This document shows positions 45,788 through 54,710 of a stretch of 64,000 nucleotides of DNA, in pieces; the first letter of the stretch is position 1; each line of letters begins with the position of its first letter. The translations under genes and the position numbers were made by a program. The DNA lies in the NCBI RefSeq assembly GCF_001494595.1, contig NZ_LN929907.1, forward strand, positions 1,555,468 to 1,619,467. Direction: 5' to 3'. The notes under the pieces are model-generated. The model made no database searches. It was not told the origin of the DNA and worked only from the letters and a program-made list of their open reading frames with translations. This stretch comes from Mycobacterium sp. M26 (GTDB lineage: Bacteria; Actinomycetota; Actinomycetes; Mycobacteriales; Mycobacteriaceae).

Positions 45788-46626
45788 GAAAACACCTCCA
45801 GTGTGCAGCATTTGACCGAACCGCCGCCCTTGAGCAGCTCGGAGAGGTCGATGCCGATGGGATGGAACCCGGCCTTGTACAGCTGCTCGGCGAAACCGGT
45901 GGCCTGCGCGGGATGGACCACGTGCTTGCCATCTGACACCGCATTGAGGCCCAGCACGTAGGCGTCGGTGCTGGAGACCTCGATGGCGTGCGGGAACAGC
46001 TGCTGCAGCTGAGCTCGGGCGGCGTCGCTGAACGCCGGCGGGTAGTAGGCGATGGTGGTGTCGTCGAGGACCGTCAGTGCGGTGTCGAGGTGGTAGAAGC
46101 GCGGGTCGACGAGTTCCAGGGTGATCACCGGCATGCCGGTGAGCTCGGCCACCTCGGCATGTGCCTGCGGATCGGTGCGGAAACCGGTGCCGGCCAGGAT
46201 CATCGAGCCGACGACGAGCAGATCGCCCTGGCCTTCGTTGGTGTGCCGGGCATGGACGGGGGAGTGTCCCCGCTGATCCATCCAGTGGGCGTAGGCGGCG
46301 GATTCGCCGTCGCGTTCGGCGTGCTTGAACCGCGCGACGATAGCGGCGCCGTTGACGATCAGTCCGGCGTTGGCGGCATAGACCATGTCCGGCAGGCCGG
46401 GCACGGGATCGACCAGATCCACCGAGTGACCCAGGTCGAGGTAGGTGCTGCGCAGGGTCTCCCACTGGTCGACGGCGCGCTGCACGTCGACGGGGATGGT
46501 GGTGTCCATCCACGGATTGATGGCGTACTCGACGGTGAAGTACGTCGGCCTGGTCATGACGTAGTGGCAGAGGCGTTGAGTGCGCGGCGCCAGGGTGGCG
46601 GCGGCGACATCGGGGGATATCGTCAT
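45784..46626 (-). CDS. ddaH: guanidine-group-modifying enzyme (dimethylargininase/arginine-hydrolase family)
   Basis: The 280-residue protein belongs to the amidinotransferase/dimethylargininase fold. It has DMVYAANAGL near residue 80, where the family binds the guanidine group, a HTNEGQGD acidic motif near residue 128, the YHLDTALTVL strand with the catalytic His and the C-terminal nucleophile motif GGGSVKCCTLE. It may hydrolyse methylarginines or arginine; members of the group differ in product (citrulline, or ornithine with ammonia release). It is the counterpart of Rv2323c, next to rocD and an AsnC-type regulator. The exact reaction cannot be told from sequence. Confidence 0.85.
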   Translation of the reverse strand: MTISPDVAAATLAPRTQRLCHYVMTRPTYFTVEYAINPWMDTTIPVDVQRAVDQWETLRSTYLDLGHSVDLVDPVPGLPDMVYAANAGLIVNGAAIVARFKHAERDGESAAYAHWMDQRGHSPVHARHTNEGQGDLLVVGSMILAGTGFRTDPQAHAEVAELTGMPVITLELVDPRFYHLDTALTVLDDTTIAYYPPAFSDAARAQLQQLFPHAIEVSSTDAYVLGLNAVSDGKHVVHPAQATGFAEQLYKAGFHPIGIDLSELLKGGGSVKCCTLEVFS

Positions 46627-46651
46627 GAATCAACGATATGGGCGGCATTTG

Positions 46652-46731
46652 GCGCAATCAATCGATTCTCATTGCGCGTACACCGCGACTTTCTTGCGTC
46701 AGAGCTAGGATAGCGGTGATTTGTTGCGCAA
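46652..46731. promoter_or_regulatory. candidate Lrp/AsnC operator region
   Basis: Between the divergent ddaH and lrp-type genes, GCGCAAT (46652-46658) and its complement ATTGCGC (46671-46677) form an inverted repeat with a 12-base spacer, and a further perfect palindrome TTGCGCAA lies at 46724-46731. Repeated TGCGC-containing sites about 20 and 50 bases apart are consistent with binding of an Lrp-type oligomer that controls both genes. Confidence 0.5.
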
Positions 46732-46749
46732 ACTACGGGGAGTGGCCGA

Positions 46750-47196
46750 ATGGACCGTCTGGACGACACCGACGAACGCATCCTGGCCGAACTCGGTGAG
46801 CATGCCCGGGCGACGTTCGCCGAGATCGGTGCGCGGGTGAATCTGTCCGCACCGGCCGTCAAGCGGCGGGTGGACCGGATGCTCGACAACGGAGTCATTC
46901 GGGGCTTCACCACCGTGATCGACCGCAGTGCGCTCGGGTGGAACACCGAGGCCTACGTCCAGGTGTTCTGCCACGGCACCATCGCGCCAGATCAGTTGCG
47001 GCAGGCCTGGATTGATATTCCTGAAGTGATCAGCGCAGCCACCGTCACCGGCACCTCGGATGCGATTCTGCACGTGCTCGCCCGGGACATGCGGCACCTG
47101 GAGGCGGCGCTGGAACGGATCCGCTCGAGTGCGGACATCGAGCGCAGCGAGAGCATCGTGGTGTTGTCGAACCTGATCGACCGTTCCCCGTCATGA
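46750..47196 (+). CDS. Lrp/AsnC-family transcriptional regulator
   Basis: The 148-residue product has an N-terminal helix-turn-helix (LAELGEHARATFAEIGARVN with the recognition helix LSAPAVKRRVDRM) and a C-terminal RAM domain with the strand TVTGTSDAILHVLA that binds amino acid effectors. It is divergent from the ddaH-rocD-rocE operon and is the counterpart of Rv2324. It probably senses arginine or ornithine and controls that operon. Confidence 0.92.
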   Translation: MDRLDDTDERILAELGEHARATFAEIGARVNLSAPAVKRRVDRMLDNGVIRGFTTVIDRSALGWNTEAYVQVFCHGTIAPDQLRQAWIDIPEVISAATVTGTSDAILHVLARDMRHLEAALERIRSSADIERSESIVVLSNLIDRSPS

Positions 47197-47267
47197 CCGG
47201 CTAACCGGTCGGTCGGCAAGGGCGGGCTGGCTGACACTTTCGGGCGCTGATCATGTAAGAACAGCAC

Positions 47268-48449
47268 GTGAGCAGTAGCGAGAATGGCATTGTCATCGTC
47301 GGCGGCGGACTGGCCGCCGCCCGGACCGCCGAACAGTTGCGCAAGTCCGAGTACACCGGCCCGATCACCATCGTCAGTGACGAGGTGCACCTGCCCTACG
47401 ACCGGCCGCCGCTGTCCAAGGACGTGCTGCATGCCGACCTCGACGATGTGGCGCTCAAGCCCGCCTCGTTCTACCAGGACAACAACATCACGCTGCGGCT
47501 CGGCAGCGCCGCCCGGTCGCTCGACACCGCGGCCAAGACCCTCACCCTGGCTGACGGCTCGGTGCTGGATTACGACGAGCTGGTGATTGCGACGGGCCTG
47601 GTGCCCAAGCGCATCCCGTCCTTCCCCGACCTGGAGGGCATCCGGGTGCTGCGCTCGATCGACGAGGCGCTGGCGCTGCGCGCGCATGCGGCCTCGGCGC
47701 GCAAGGCGGTCATCATCGGCGCGGGCTTCATCGGCTGCGAGGTCGCGGCGAGCCTCCGCAAGCTGGGTGTGGACGTGGTTCTCGTGGAGCCGCAGCCGGC
47801 ACCGCTGGCCTCGGTGCTCGGCGAGCAGGTGGGCAACCTGGTCACCCGGCTGCATCGCGCCGAGGGTGTCGACGTGCGTACCGGACTGGGAGTCGCCGAG
47901 GTGCGTGGCGAGGGCGGGCATGTCAGCACCGTCGTGCTCAGTGACGGCAGTGAGCTGCCCGCCGACCTGGTGGTCGTCGGTATCGGGTCACGGCCCGCCA
48001 CCGACTGGCTCGACGGCAGCGGCATCGAGGTGGACAACGGCGTGGTGTGCGACGAGGCGGGCCGCACCAGTGCCGCAGGCGTGTGGGCACTGGGTGACGT
48101 TGCGTCGTGGCGCGACGCCACCGGACACCAAGCGCGGGTGGAACATTGGAGCAACGTCGCCGAGCAGGCCCGTGCGGTGGTGCCTGCCATCCTGGGCAAG
48201 GAGGCACCAGAGGTCATCGTCGTGCCCTACTTCTGGAGCGACCAGTACGACGTGAAGATCCAGTGCCTGGGCGAGCCGGAGGCCACCGACACCGTGCACA
48301 TTGTCGAGGACGACGGCCGCAAGTTCCTGGCCTACTACGAGCGCGACGGCGTGGTGGCTGGAGTGGTCGGCGGCGGAATGCCGGGCAAGGTCATGAAGAG
48401 CCGCGCCAAGATCGCCTCGGGGGCACCGATTGCCGACGTGCTGGGCTGA
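47268..48449 (+). CDS. NAD(P)H-dependent ferredoxin/rhodocoxin reductase
   Basis: The 393-residue flavoprotein has the N-terminal FAD motif VIVGGGLAAARTAEQL, the NAD-binding motif AVIIGAGFIGCEVAASL near residue 147 and the second FAD motif GVWALGDVAS near residue 275, plus the C-terminal dimer domain. It transfers electrons from NAD(P)H to small ferredoxins that feed cytochrome P450s or dioxygenases. No ferredoxin gene is adjacent; a P450 lies about 11 kb downstream. The start is GTG 47268. Confidence 0.92.
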   Translation: MSSSENGIVIVGGGLAAARTAEQLRKSEYTGPITIVSDEVHLPYDRPPLSKDVLHADLDDVALKPASFYQDNNITLRLGSAARSLDTAAKTLTLADGSVLDYDELVIATGLVPKRIPSFPDLEGIRVLRSIDEALALRAHAASARKAVIIGAGFIGCEVAASLRKLGVDVVLVEPQPAPLASVLGEQVGNLVTRLHRAEGVDVRTGLGVAEVRGEGGHVSTVVLSDGSELPADLVVVGIGSRPATDWLDGSGIEVDNGVVCDEAGRTSAAGVWALGDVASWRDATGHQARVEHWSNVAEQARAVVPAILGKEAPEVIVVPYFWSDQYDVKIQCLGEPEATDTVHIVEDDGRKFLAYYERDGVVAGVVGGGMPGKVMKSRAKIASGAPIADVLG

Positions 48450-48455
48450 CCACGA

Positions 48456-48517
48456 CGTCGAGTGTGCAGCCAGGGCGGGATTCTCGCTGAAATCCCGCAC
48501 CTGACGCACACTCGACG
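48456..48517. repeat. nested inverted repeat between convergent genes
   Basis: Perfect 12-base arms CGTCGAGTGTGC (48456-48467) and GCACACTCGACG (48506-48517) enclose a second pair, GCGGGATT (48475-48482) and AATCCCGC (48491-48498). It lies between two convergent genes and could act as a bidirectional terminator or be a copy of a dispersed mycobacterial intergenic repeat. Confidence 0.7.
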
Positions 48518-48534
48518 CCGACGATTCACCCTCG

Positions 48535-49791
48535 CTAGAACTGCCCGAGGTAGAACCGGCCACCCTGGTCGTCGATGCACTCGGCCATCACCCCGTAGGA
48601 CTGCTGCGCCGGGTCGGTGAGCACGGTGCCGCCGGCCTGGCGGACTCGTGCCGCAGCCGCCTCGATGTCGGCCACCGTCCACATCGGCACCACCGACTGC
48701 CGCGCGGCCCCGCCCGCCACACCGGCCATCGGCCGGGTCTGGTCGATCTGCCAGCCGTCGGCGACCCGGCCGGGCTCGAACGTCCACCCGAACACCCCGG
48801 CGAAGAAATCACGGAACACCGCCGAGTCGCCGACTTCGTAGGTGACGTAGGACAGTTCCCCGGGGCCCGCGCCGTTGAGCGCCGGCCGGCGCTGGGCAGC
48901 GTCGGGGACGTACACCGCGAATGGCATGCCCGCCGGGTCGGTGGCGTCGATGCCGTCGCCGGTATCGAAGCGGCGCGCCCCCTCCACCCGGCCCCCGGTA
49001 CCGGTGATCGCGCTCTGGGCTGCCGCCAGGTCGGTGACTGCGTAGCAGCACACCAGGGTGCTCGTACCGCGTGAAAGGCCAATGCGCTCAACGGTATTGG
49101 TGACAGTGTCGTCCGCATCGAACGTCCATCCCAGCACCTGGCCGTAGAACGCCCGCGCCCGCTGCACGTCCGGGGTCTGCACACTGAGATATCCGATGTC
49201 ACCGGGACCGATCAGCTCGGCCAGCGGCCCGCTGATCATCCACCGGTGACCGAACGGATCCCGGATGGTCGCAGCACGTGACCCGTGCGCCTGATACGGC
49301 TCACGTTCGACGGTGGCGCCCTGGCGGCGGGCACGGTTCAGTGCCACATCGGTATCGGGAACGTGCACCATCAGGCTGACCGACGTCCAGCCCGGCGCCG
49401 GGGCGCGCAGGCCCATGTCAGCGAATTCGTCGGCCAGGTAGAGCACGCCGTCGCCGAGTGCCAGCTCGGCGTGGCCGATGCGGCCGTCGTCCATGAGGAT
49501 CGGATCGCCGAGCAGTTCGGCGCCCAGGGCGTCGCGGTACCAGGCGATGGCGGCACGGGCATCGCCGACCGTCAGGTACGGCAACGCCGCGGGGCGGGGC
49601 CGCTCGACGGTGGCGGGCGCGTCATCGGTCAGCTCCGCCAGTGCGGTCGTGGTTCCGCTCATCTCGACTCCTTGTGTTCCGGGGGGCAGGGACAGTGCCG
49701 ACTCCAGCCGCTGCCGCAGCCGGGCGGCGAACTCCGGATTCGGCTGCACCGGAGGATCTTCGGCGTTCAAGACGGATAAGGGATCGGTCAT
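48535..49791 (-). CDS. VOC-family protein with three glyoxalase-like domains
   Basis: The 418-residue product has an N-terminal about 45-residue linker and three consecutive vicinal-oxygen-chelate modules (about residues 60-175, 180-295 and 305-415), each with the FYGQVLGW- or WYRDALGA-type motif and a hydrophobic strand pair. Pairs of such modules form one metal site, so an odd number is notable. It may bind a small molecule or antibiotic, or be an enzyme. The start at ATG 49791 overlaps the sigma factor stop and has AAGGAGG 8 bases upstream; a second start at 49662, also with AAGGAG, would yield the shorter form. Confidence 0.87.
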   Translation of the reverse strand: MTDPLSVLNAEDPPVQPNPEFAARLRQRLESALSLPPGTQGVEMSGTTTALAELTDDAPATVERPRPAALPYLTVGDARAAIAWYRDALGAELLGDPILMDDGRIGHAELALGDGVLYLADEFADMGLRAPAPGWTSVSLMVHVPDTDVALNRARRQGATVEREPYQAHGSRAATIRDPFGHRWMISGPLAELIGPGDIGYLSVQTPDVQRARAFYGQVLGWTFDADDTVTNTVERIGLSRGTSTLVCCYAVTDLAAAQSAITGTGGRVEGARRFDTGDGIDATDPAGMPFAVYVPDAAQRRPALNGAGPGELSYVTYEVGDSAVFRDFFAGVFGWTFEPGRVADGWQIDQTRPMAGVAGGAARQSVVPMWTVADIEAAAARVRQAGGTVLTDPAQQSYGVMAECIDDQGGRFYLGQF

Positions 49792-50303
49792 CGGACGCCT
49801 CCTTCCGGGTAGAGGTTTCTGAAGGCCCGGCGGGCCCGCACGAGTAGCGCTTCGGTGGCATGGACGGTGCGGCCGATCAACTGGGCGCACTCCGGTACCG
49901 AACAGTCGTCCATGTAGCGCAGCGCCAACACGGTCCGGTGGGTGTCGGGCAGCCGGGCCAGCACGCTCTCGGCCACGATCCGGTCCAGTTCGGCATCCCA
50001 GCTGTCGGTGGCTTCGGCGTCGGGGACGTCGGCAACGGTGACCGTCTCGCGGGTGGCGCGGCGCCGGTAGTGGTCGGCGAGCTTGTGCCGGGCCACACCC
50101 AACAGCCACGGCACGGCGATGGGCGGTGGTTCGGGTCGGCGCGCGGCGTCCATGGCGGCCAGGAACGTTTCGGAGGTCAGATCCTCCGCGGTGGCCCGGT
50201 CCGGGCAGCGGCGCACGAAGTAGCCGTACACCACGGGCAGCGCGTGGTCGTACAACGCCAGCAGCCGATGCGGGGCATCGGTGGGGTCGGATTCGGCGCT
50301 CAC
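49788..50303 (-). CDS. ECF-type RNA polymerase sigma factor
   Basis: The 171-residue product contains sigma region 2 (YGYFVRRCPDRATAEDLTSETFLAAM) split by normal spacing from region 4 (LARLPDTHRTVLALRYMDDCSVPECAQLIG with the helix-turn-helix continuing HATEALLVRARRAF). Start GTG 50303. No anti-sigma factor is adjacent; instead it is coupled by a 4-base overlap to the triple-VOC gene, which may sense the signal or be its main target. Mid-sized for an ECF factor. Confidence 0.9.
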   Translation of the reverse strand: MSAESDPTDAPHRLLALYDHALPVVYGYFVRRCPDRATAEDLTSETFLAAMDAARRPEPPPIAVPWLLGVARHKLADHYRRRATRETVTVADVPDAEATDSWDAELDRIVAESVLARLPDTHRTVLALRYMDDCSVPECAQLIGRTVHATEALLVRARRAFRNLYPEGGVR

Positions 50304-50351
50304 ACCCCTATCGTCGTCGCGCGGGGCCGAACTCCGACGGGTCCGGCGGAA

Positions 50352-50972
50352 CTATTTTCCGGCGTCCAGTCCGTCCAGGCCGTGGGCGACGGCGTCGAAC
50401 GCGTCACCGAGCGCCTGCGGCAGCGCCACCGAGGAGTCGGCCAGCCAGTACTCGTAGGCCGACAGCGCCACCCCGAGCATCAGCCACGCGATCGACTGCG
50501 GCACCAGATCGCCGGGAGAGGTTCCGGTCCGGCCGGCAACGAACGCCGCGACCACGCCGCGCCAGCCTGCGTACATGGTCATCGAGTAGGCCTGCAGCTC
50601 CGGGGTCTGCAGGATCACCCGCATCCGCTGCCGGTGCCGCTGCGTCTCGGACGGGTCAAACGTGTTGAACGCCAGCAGCGCTGAGCGCAGCGCGCCGGCG
50701 ATCGGCAGTTCGGCGGCAGCCCCGTCGAGTAGATCGCGGAAGTGCTGCAGGTGGGAGTCGAAGTCACCCCAGGGGATGGCGTTCTTCGACGAGTAGTAGC
50801 GGAACAATGTGCGCCGTGCGATTCCGGAGGCCTGGGCGACGTCGTCGACGCTGACCTCGCCGAAGCCGTAGGTGGCGAACAGGTCCAGCGCGACATCGGT
50901 GATGTGGTCCTGGGTGGTCGAGCGCCGCCGGCCGACCCGGGCCCCCGGCGCACCCGCCGAATCACCCGCCAT
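50352..50972 (-). CDS. mftR: mycofactocin system TetR-type regulator
   Basis: The 206-residue product has a TetR N-terminal helix-turn-helix (residues about 20-65, with [20 protein letters not shown] and the recognition segment [10 protein letters not shown]) and a helical ligand-binding domain. It is divergent from mftA, the standard position of MftR, which represses the mycofactocin genes and is thought to respond to acyl-CoA. The 93 bases between the two starts would contain the shared control region. Confidence 0.9.
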   Translation of the reverse strand: MAGDSAGAPGARVGRRRSTTQDHITDVALDLFATYGFGEVSVDDVAQASGIARRTLFRYYSSKNAIPWGDFDSHLQHFRDLLDGAAAELPIAGALRSALLAFNTFDPSETQRHRQRMRVILQTPELQAYSMTMYAGWRGVVAAFVAGRTGTSPGDLVPQSIAWLMLGVALSAYEYWLADSSVALPQALGDAFDAVAHGLDGLDAGK

Positions 50973-51065
50973 CGACCCACCCCTTTCTTTTCGGCACTCG
51001 ATGCCATATTCTTGCGATCTCGATCACAATTGTCGAGAACCCAGGGCAGAGAAAGGGTGGTTTTC
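50973..51065. promoter_or_regulatory. mftR-mftA divergent promoter region
   Basis: The 93 bases between the two starts contain a TATTCT sequence at 51007-51012 that could serve as a -10 element for mftA and AAAGGGTGG as its ribosome-binding site. An imperfect inverted sequence spans about 51008-51039, but the arms match poorly, so a MftR operator cannot be placed confidently. Confidence 0.4.
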
Positions 51066-51161
51066 ATGGAGCCGAGCCAGAACACCGAGGTTGACACCGA
51101 GCTGGTGACCGAGACGCTCGTCGAAGAGGTCTCGATCGACGGGATGTGCGGGGTCTACTGA
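51066..51161 (+). CDS. mftA: mycofactocin precursor peptide
   Basis: This 31-residue peptide is the ribosomal precursor of mycofactocin. It begins [10 protein letters not shown], is strongly acidic, and ends with the characteristic IDGMCGVY; the final Val-Tyr is the part that becomes the redox cofactor. AAAGGGTGG precedes the ATG. Downstream is mftB, which starts 2 bases after the stop. The peptide is bound by MftB, modified by MftC and trimmed by MftE. Confidence 0.95.
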   Translation: MEPSQNTEVDTELVTETLVEEVSIDGMCGVY

Positions 51162-51163
51162 CC

Positions 51164-51478
51164 GTGCCCGCCCACGCCGTGGGCGATCCGGCTGTGGCCG
51201 GGTCGAGCTTCGACCCGGCCCGCAGCTGGCGTCTGCACCCGCAGGTGGCGGTGCGACCCGAACCGTTCGGCGCACTGCTCTACCACTTCGGCACCCGGAA
51301 GCTGTCGTTCCTCAAGAACCGCACCATCCTGGCTGTCATCGAGTCGCTGCCCGACCACCCGGACGTCCGCAGCGCACTGCGTGCCGCCGGTGTCGAAGCC
51401 GCCGACGAAGCGCCCTACCTCCACGCCCTCGGCGTCCTCGTGTCCTCGAACATGTTGATCTGCAAGGAATCCCAATGA
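51164..51478 (+). CDS. mftB: mycofactocin precursor-binding chaperone
   Basis: The 104-residue product is the small RiPP-recognition chaperone MftB. It starts at GTG 51164, two bases after mftA, and carries the LHPQVAVRPEPFGALLYHFG segment typical of MftB, with the Phe-Gly and Arg-Lys strands that grip the MftA leader. It presents MftA to the radical-SAM enzyme MftC, whose gene overlaps this one by 4 bases. Confidence 0.93.
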   Translation: MPAHAVGDPAVAGSSFDPARSWRLHPQVAVRPEPFGALLYHFGTRKLSFLKNRTILAVIESLPDHPDVRSALRAAGVEAADEAPYLHALGVLVSSNMLICKESQ

Positions 51479-52644
51479 CCTCGGTGGCACCTGTACCCCG
51501 GCTGATCGAGCAGTTCGAGCGCGGTCTGGACGCGCCGATCTGCCTCACCTGGGAACTGACTTACGCCTGCAACCTGGCCTGCGTGCACTGCCTGTCCTCC
51601 TCGGGTAAGCGTGATCCCCGCGAGCTGTCGACTGAACAGTGCAAAGCCATCATCGATGAGCTCGAACGCATGCAGGTGTTCTACGTCAACATCGGCGGCG
51701 GCGAACCTACTGTGCGACCGGACTTCTGGGAGCTCGTCGACTACGCCACCGCGCATCACGTCGGGGTGAAGTTCTCCACCAACGGCGTGCGGATCACCCC
51801 CGAGGTGGCCGCCCAGCTCGCCGCCAGCGATTACGTCGACGTCCAGATCTCCCTGGATGGCGCGACCGCTGAGGTCAACGACGCCGTGCGCGGCGACGGC
51901 TCGTTCGACATGGCGGTGCGCGCCCTGGAGAACCTCGCCGCGGCGGGCTTCAAGGACGCCAAGATCTCGGTGGTGGTCACCCGCCACAACGTCGACCAGC
52001 TCGACGACTTCAAGGCACTGGCCGACCGCTACGGCGCCACCTTGCGGATCACCCGGCTGCGTCCCTCGGGTCGCGGCGCCGACGTGTGGGACGAGCTGCA
52101 CCCCACCGCCGACCAACAGGTCCAGCTCTACAACTGGCTGGTCGCCAAGGGCGACGGGGTGCTCACCGGCGACTCGTTCTTCCACCTGTCGGGCCTCGGT
52201 GCGCCCGGCGCGCTGGCCGGCCTGAACATGTGCGGCGCGGGGCGGGTGGTGTGCCTGATCGATCCGGTCGGCGACGTCTATGCCTGCCCGTTCGCGATCC
52301 ACGATCGATTCCTGGCCGGAAACATCGTCCGTGACAGTGGATTCGACAACGTCTGGAAGAACGCGCCGCTGTTCCGCGAGCTGCGTGAGCCGCAGTCGGC
52401 CGGCGCCTGCGGCAGCTGTGGTCACTACGACAGCTGCCGTGGTGGCTGCATGGCGGCCAAGTTCTTCACCGGCCTGCCGCTGGACGGTCCGGATCCCGAA
52501 TGCGTCGAGGGCTATGGCGCCCCGGCGCTGGCCGGTGAGCGCGACAAGCCGCGGCCCAGCGCCGACCACTCCCGCGGCAAGCCGATCATGTTGACCCTTT
52601 CCACCCGGCCCCCGGCCAAACCCTGCAACGAAAGTCCGATCTAG
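51475..52644 (+). CDS. mftC: mycofactocin radical SAM maturase
   Basis: The 389-residue radical-SAM enzyme has the cluster motif CNLACVHC near residue 30, the GGGEP SAM motif near residue 72 and a C-terminal SPASM domain with Cys-rich motifs (CGAGRVVC, CPF, CGSCGHYDSCRGGC and a final C near residue 341) for auxiliary 4Fe-4S clusters. It decarboxylates the C-terminal Tyr of MftA and forms the Val-Tyr crosslink. The gene overlaps mftB by 4 bases and precedes mftD by 2 bases. Confidence 0.96.
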   Translation: MTSVAPVPRLIEQFERGLDAPICLTWELTYACNLACVHCLSSSGKRDPRELSTEQCKAIIDELERMQVFYVNIGGGEPTVRPDFWELVDYATAHHVGVKFSTNGVRITPEVAAQLAASDYVDVQISLDGATAEVNDAVRGDGSFDMAVRALENLAAAGFKDAKISVVVTRHNVDQLDDFKALADRYGATLRITRLRPSGRGADVWDELHPTADQQVQLYNWLVAKGDGVLTGDSFFHLSGLGAPGALAGLNMCGAGRVVCLIDPVGDVYACPFAIHDRFLAGNIVRDSGFDNVWKNAPLFRELREPQSAGACGSCGHYDSCRGGCMAAKFFTGLPLDGPDPECVEGYGAPALAGERDKPRPSADHSRGKPIMLTLSTRPPAKPCNESPI

Positions 52645-52646
52645 AC

Positions 52647-53837
52647 ATGGCACGTGACACCTGGTTCGAAACGGTCGCGATTGCGCAGCAGCGCGCCAAG
52701 AAGCGCCTGCCGAAGTCGGCATACTCCGCGCTGCTGGCCGGCAGCGAGAAGGGCCTGACCGTCTCCGACAATGTGGAGGCGTTCGGTGAGCTCGGCTTCG
52801 CCCCGCACGTCATCGGCGCGCTGGAGAAGCGCGATATGGCGACAACGGTGATGGGACAGGACATTTCACTCCCCGTGCTGATCTCGCCGACCGGCGTGCA
52901 GGCGGTGCACCCCGACGGTGAGGTGGCCGTGGCCCGTGCGGCGGCGGCCCGCGGAACCGCGATGGGGCTGTCCTCGTTCGCCAGCAAGCCCATCGAGGAA
53001 GTGGTCGCGGCCAACCCGAAGACGTTCTTCCAGATCTACTGGCTCGGCGACCGCGACGCCATCGCGGCGCGCGCGGACCGGGCCAGGGCGGCCGGGGCGG
53101 TCGGTCTGATCGTCACCACCGACTGGAGCTTCTCGCACGGCCGGGACTGGGGCAGCCCGAAGATCCCCGAGAAGATGGATCTGAAGACGATGATCAAGAT
53201 GTCCCCGGAGGCGCTGACACGTCCCCGGTGGTTCCTGGAGTGGGCCAAGACCCTGCGCCCGCCGGCACTGAGCGTGCCGAACCAGTCCGCCCGTGGCGAG
53301 GCCGGCCCGCCGTTCTTCGAGGCCTACGGGCAGTGGATGGGCACCCCTCCTCCCACCTGGGAGGACATCGCCTGGCTGCGCGAGTACTGGGGCGGGCCGT
53401 TCATGCTCAAGGGTGTGATTCGCGTCGATGACGCCAAACGTGCTGTGGACGCCGGTGTTTCGGCGATCTCGGTCTCCAACCACGGCGGCAACAACATCGA
53501 CGGCACCCCGGCGGCCATCCGGGCGCTGCCCGCGGTCGCCGAGGCGGTGGGCGATCAGATCGAGGTCCTGCTCGACGGCGGCATCCGCCGGGGCAGTGAC
53601 GTGGTCAAGGCGCTGGCCCTGGGTGCACGCGCGGTGATGATCGGCCGGGCCTACCTGTGGGGTCTGGGAGCCAACGGCCAGGCCGGCGTCGAGAACGTTC
53701 TGGACATCCTGTCCGGTGGCATCGACTCGGTTCTGCGCGGCCTGGGCAAGGCCTCGGTGCACGATCTGACCGCCGAGGACGTCCTGATGCCCCCCGGGTT
53801 CACCCGTGCGCTGGGTGTCCCGCCGTCGTCGGACTGA
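52647..53837 (+). CDS. mftD: FMN-dependent mycofactocin maturation enzyme
   Basis: The 396-residue protein belongs to the FMN-binding alpha-hydroxy-acid dehydrogenase family, with the ISPTGVQAVHPDGE strand near residue 77, the SVSNHGGNNIDGTPA FMN/substrate motif near residue 275 and the phosphate-binding stretch LDGGIRRGSDVVKAL. In the pathway it oxidatively deaminates the 3-amino-5-hydroxyphenylmethyl-dimethyl-pyrrolidinone intermediate to premycofactocin. It lies between mftC and mftE in the conserved order. Confidence 0.95.
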   Translation: MARDTWFETVAIAQQRAKKRLPKSAYSALLAGSEKGLTVSDNVEAFGELGFAPHVIGALEKRDMATTVMGQDISLPVLISPTGVQAVHPDGEVAVARAAAARGTAMGLSSFASKPIEEVVAANPKTFFQIYWLGDRDAIAARADRARAAGAVGLIVTTDWSFSHGRDWGSPKIPEKMDLKTMIKMSPEALTRPRWFLEWAKTLRPPALSVPNQSARGEAGPPFFEAYGQWMGTPPPTWEDIAWLREYWGGPFMLKGVIRVDDAKRAVDAGVSAISVSNHGGNNIDGTPAAIRALPAVAEAVGDQIEVLLDGGIRRGSDVVKALALGARAVMIGRAYLWGLGANGQAGVENVLDILSGGIDSVLRGLGKASVHDLTAEDVLMPPGFTRALGVPPSSD

Positions 53838-53963
53838 CTCGGCGGGCATCGGGCCCGGTGGTGCTGGCGTGACGCACGGGACGGCGGTGAACCCTGCGGG
53901 GGCATTGACGGGTCCGAAAGCGAAAGAAATCCCTATCTCTGGCGAACAATTGGCGCATACCAG

Positions 53964-54710
53964 GTGAATTCGGCCTACCATCGGCGCGTGGCGTTGCGGA
54001 GCGAGTTGGGGAGCTCGACATCGGGGCAACTCCGCGGCACGTCGCCAACGATCTTGATTCCGGTCGGGTCGACCGAACAGCACGGCCCGCACCTTCCGCT
54101 GGATACCGACACCCGGATCGCGACCGCTGTGGCCCGTGCGGTCACCGACGAGCTCGGCCAGGCGTCCGAGTCCGGCCGGTATCTGCTGGCCCCCGCGATC
54201 GCCTACGGAGCCTCCGGCGAGCACGAAGGGTTTCCCGGCACGGTGTCGATCGGCACCGAGGTGCTGACCGCCGTCCTGGTCGAGTACGGCCGGTCGGCCT
54301 GCCACTGGGCTGACCGGATCGTCTTCGTCAACGGCCACGGCGGCAATGTGGAGGCAATGCGCACCGCAGTCGCACTGCTGCGCCGGGAGGGCCGCGATGC
54401 CGCCTGGAGTCCGTGTGTAGCCGAGGGTGGCGACGCCCACGCCGGGCACACGGAAACCTCTGTGATGCTCAATCTTTCACCCGCCGACGTCCGGACCGAG
54501 GCGTGGTGTCGCGGCAACGGGGAGCCGCTGGCTACCCTGTTGCCCCAGATGCGGAACGGGGGAGTGGCCGCGGTGAGCGAGGTGGGCGTGTTGGGTGACC
54601 CGACGACGGCGACGGCAATCGACGGCGCGCGGATCTTCGCGCAGATGGCCGCCGACTGTCGCCGGCGCGTTGAGCGCTGGGCCCCGGCCGCCGACGGGAT
54701 GCTCTCATGA
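53964..54710 (+). CDS. mftE: mycofactocin precursor peptidase (creatininase family)
   Basis: The 248-residue protein belongs to the creatininase family of metal peptidases, with [16 protein letters not shown] near residue 36 providing metal ligands and FVNGHGGN near residue 116. It releases the C-terminal Val-Tyr-derived dipeptide from modified MftA. Start GTG 53964; a GTG at 53988 is possible. The 126-base gap after mftD is the only sizeable gap within the core cluster and could contain a promoter. Its stop overlaps mftF by 4 bases. Confidence 0.93.
   Translation: MNSAYHRRVALRSELGSSTSGQLRGTSPTILIPVGSTEQHGPHLPLDTDTRIATAVARAVTDELGQASESGRYLLAPAIAYGASGEHEGFPGTVSIGTEVLTAVLVEYGRSACHWADRIVFVNGHGGNVEAMRTAVALLRREGRDAAWSPCVAEGGDAHAGHTETSVMLNLSPADVRTEAWCRGNGEPLATLLPQMRNGGVAAVSEVGVLGDPTTATAIDGARIFAQMAADCRRRVERWAPAADGMLS

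Noticed and set aside
45788..46657. N-terminal extension of rocD through the ddaH region in a different frame
   Set aside because: The extension overlaps ddaH completely and reads as Arg/Pro-rich nonsense; the aminotransferase homology starts at 45781-45787.
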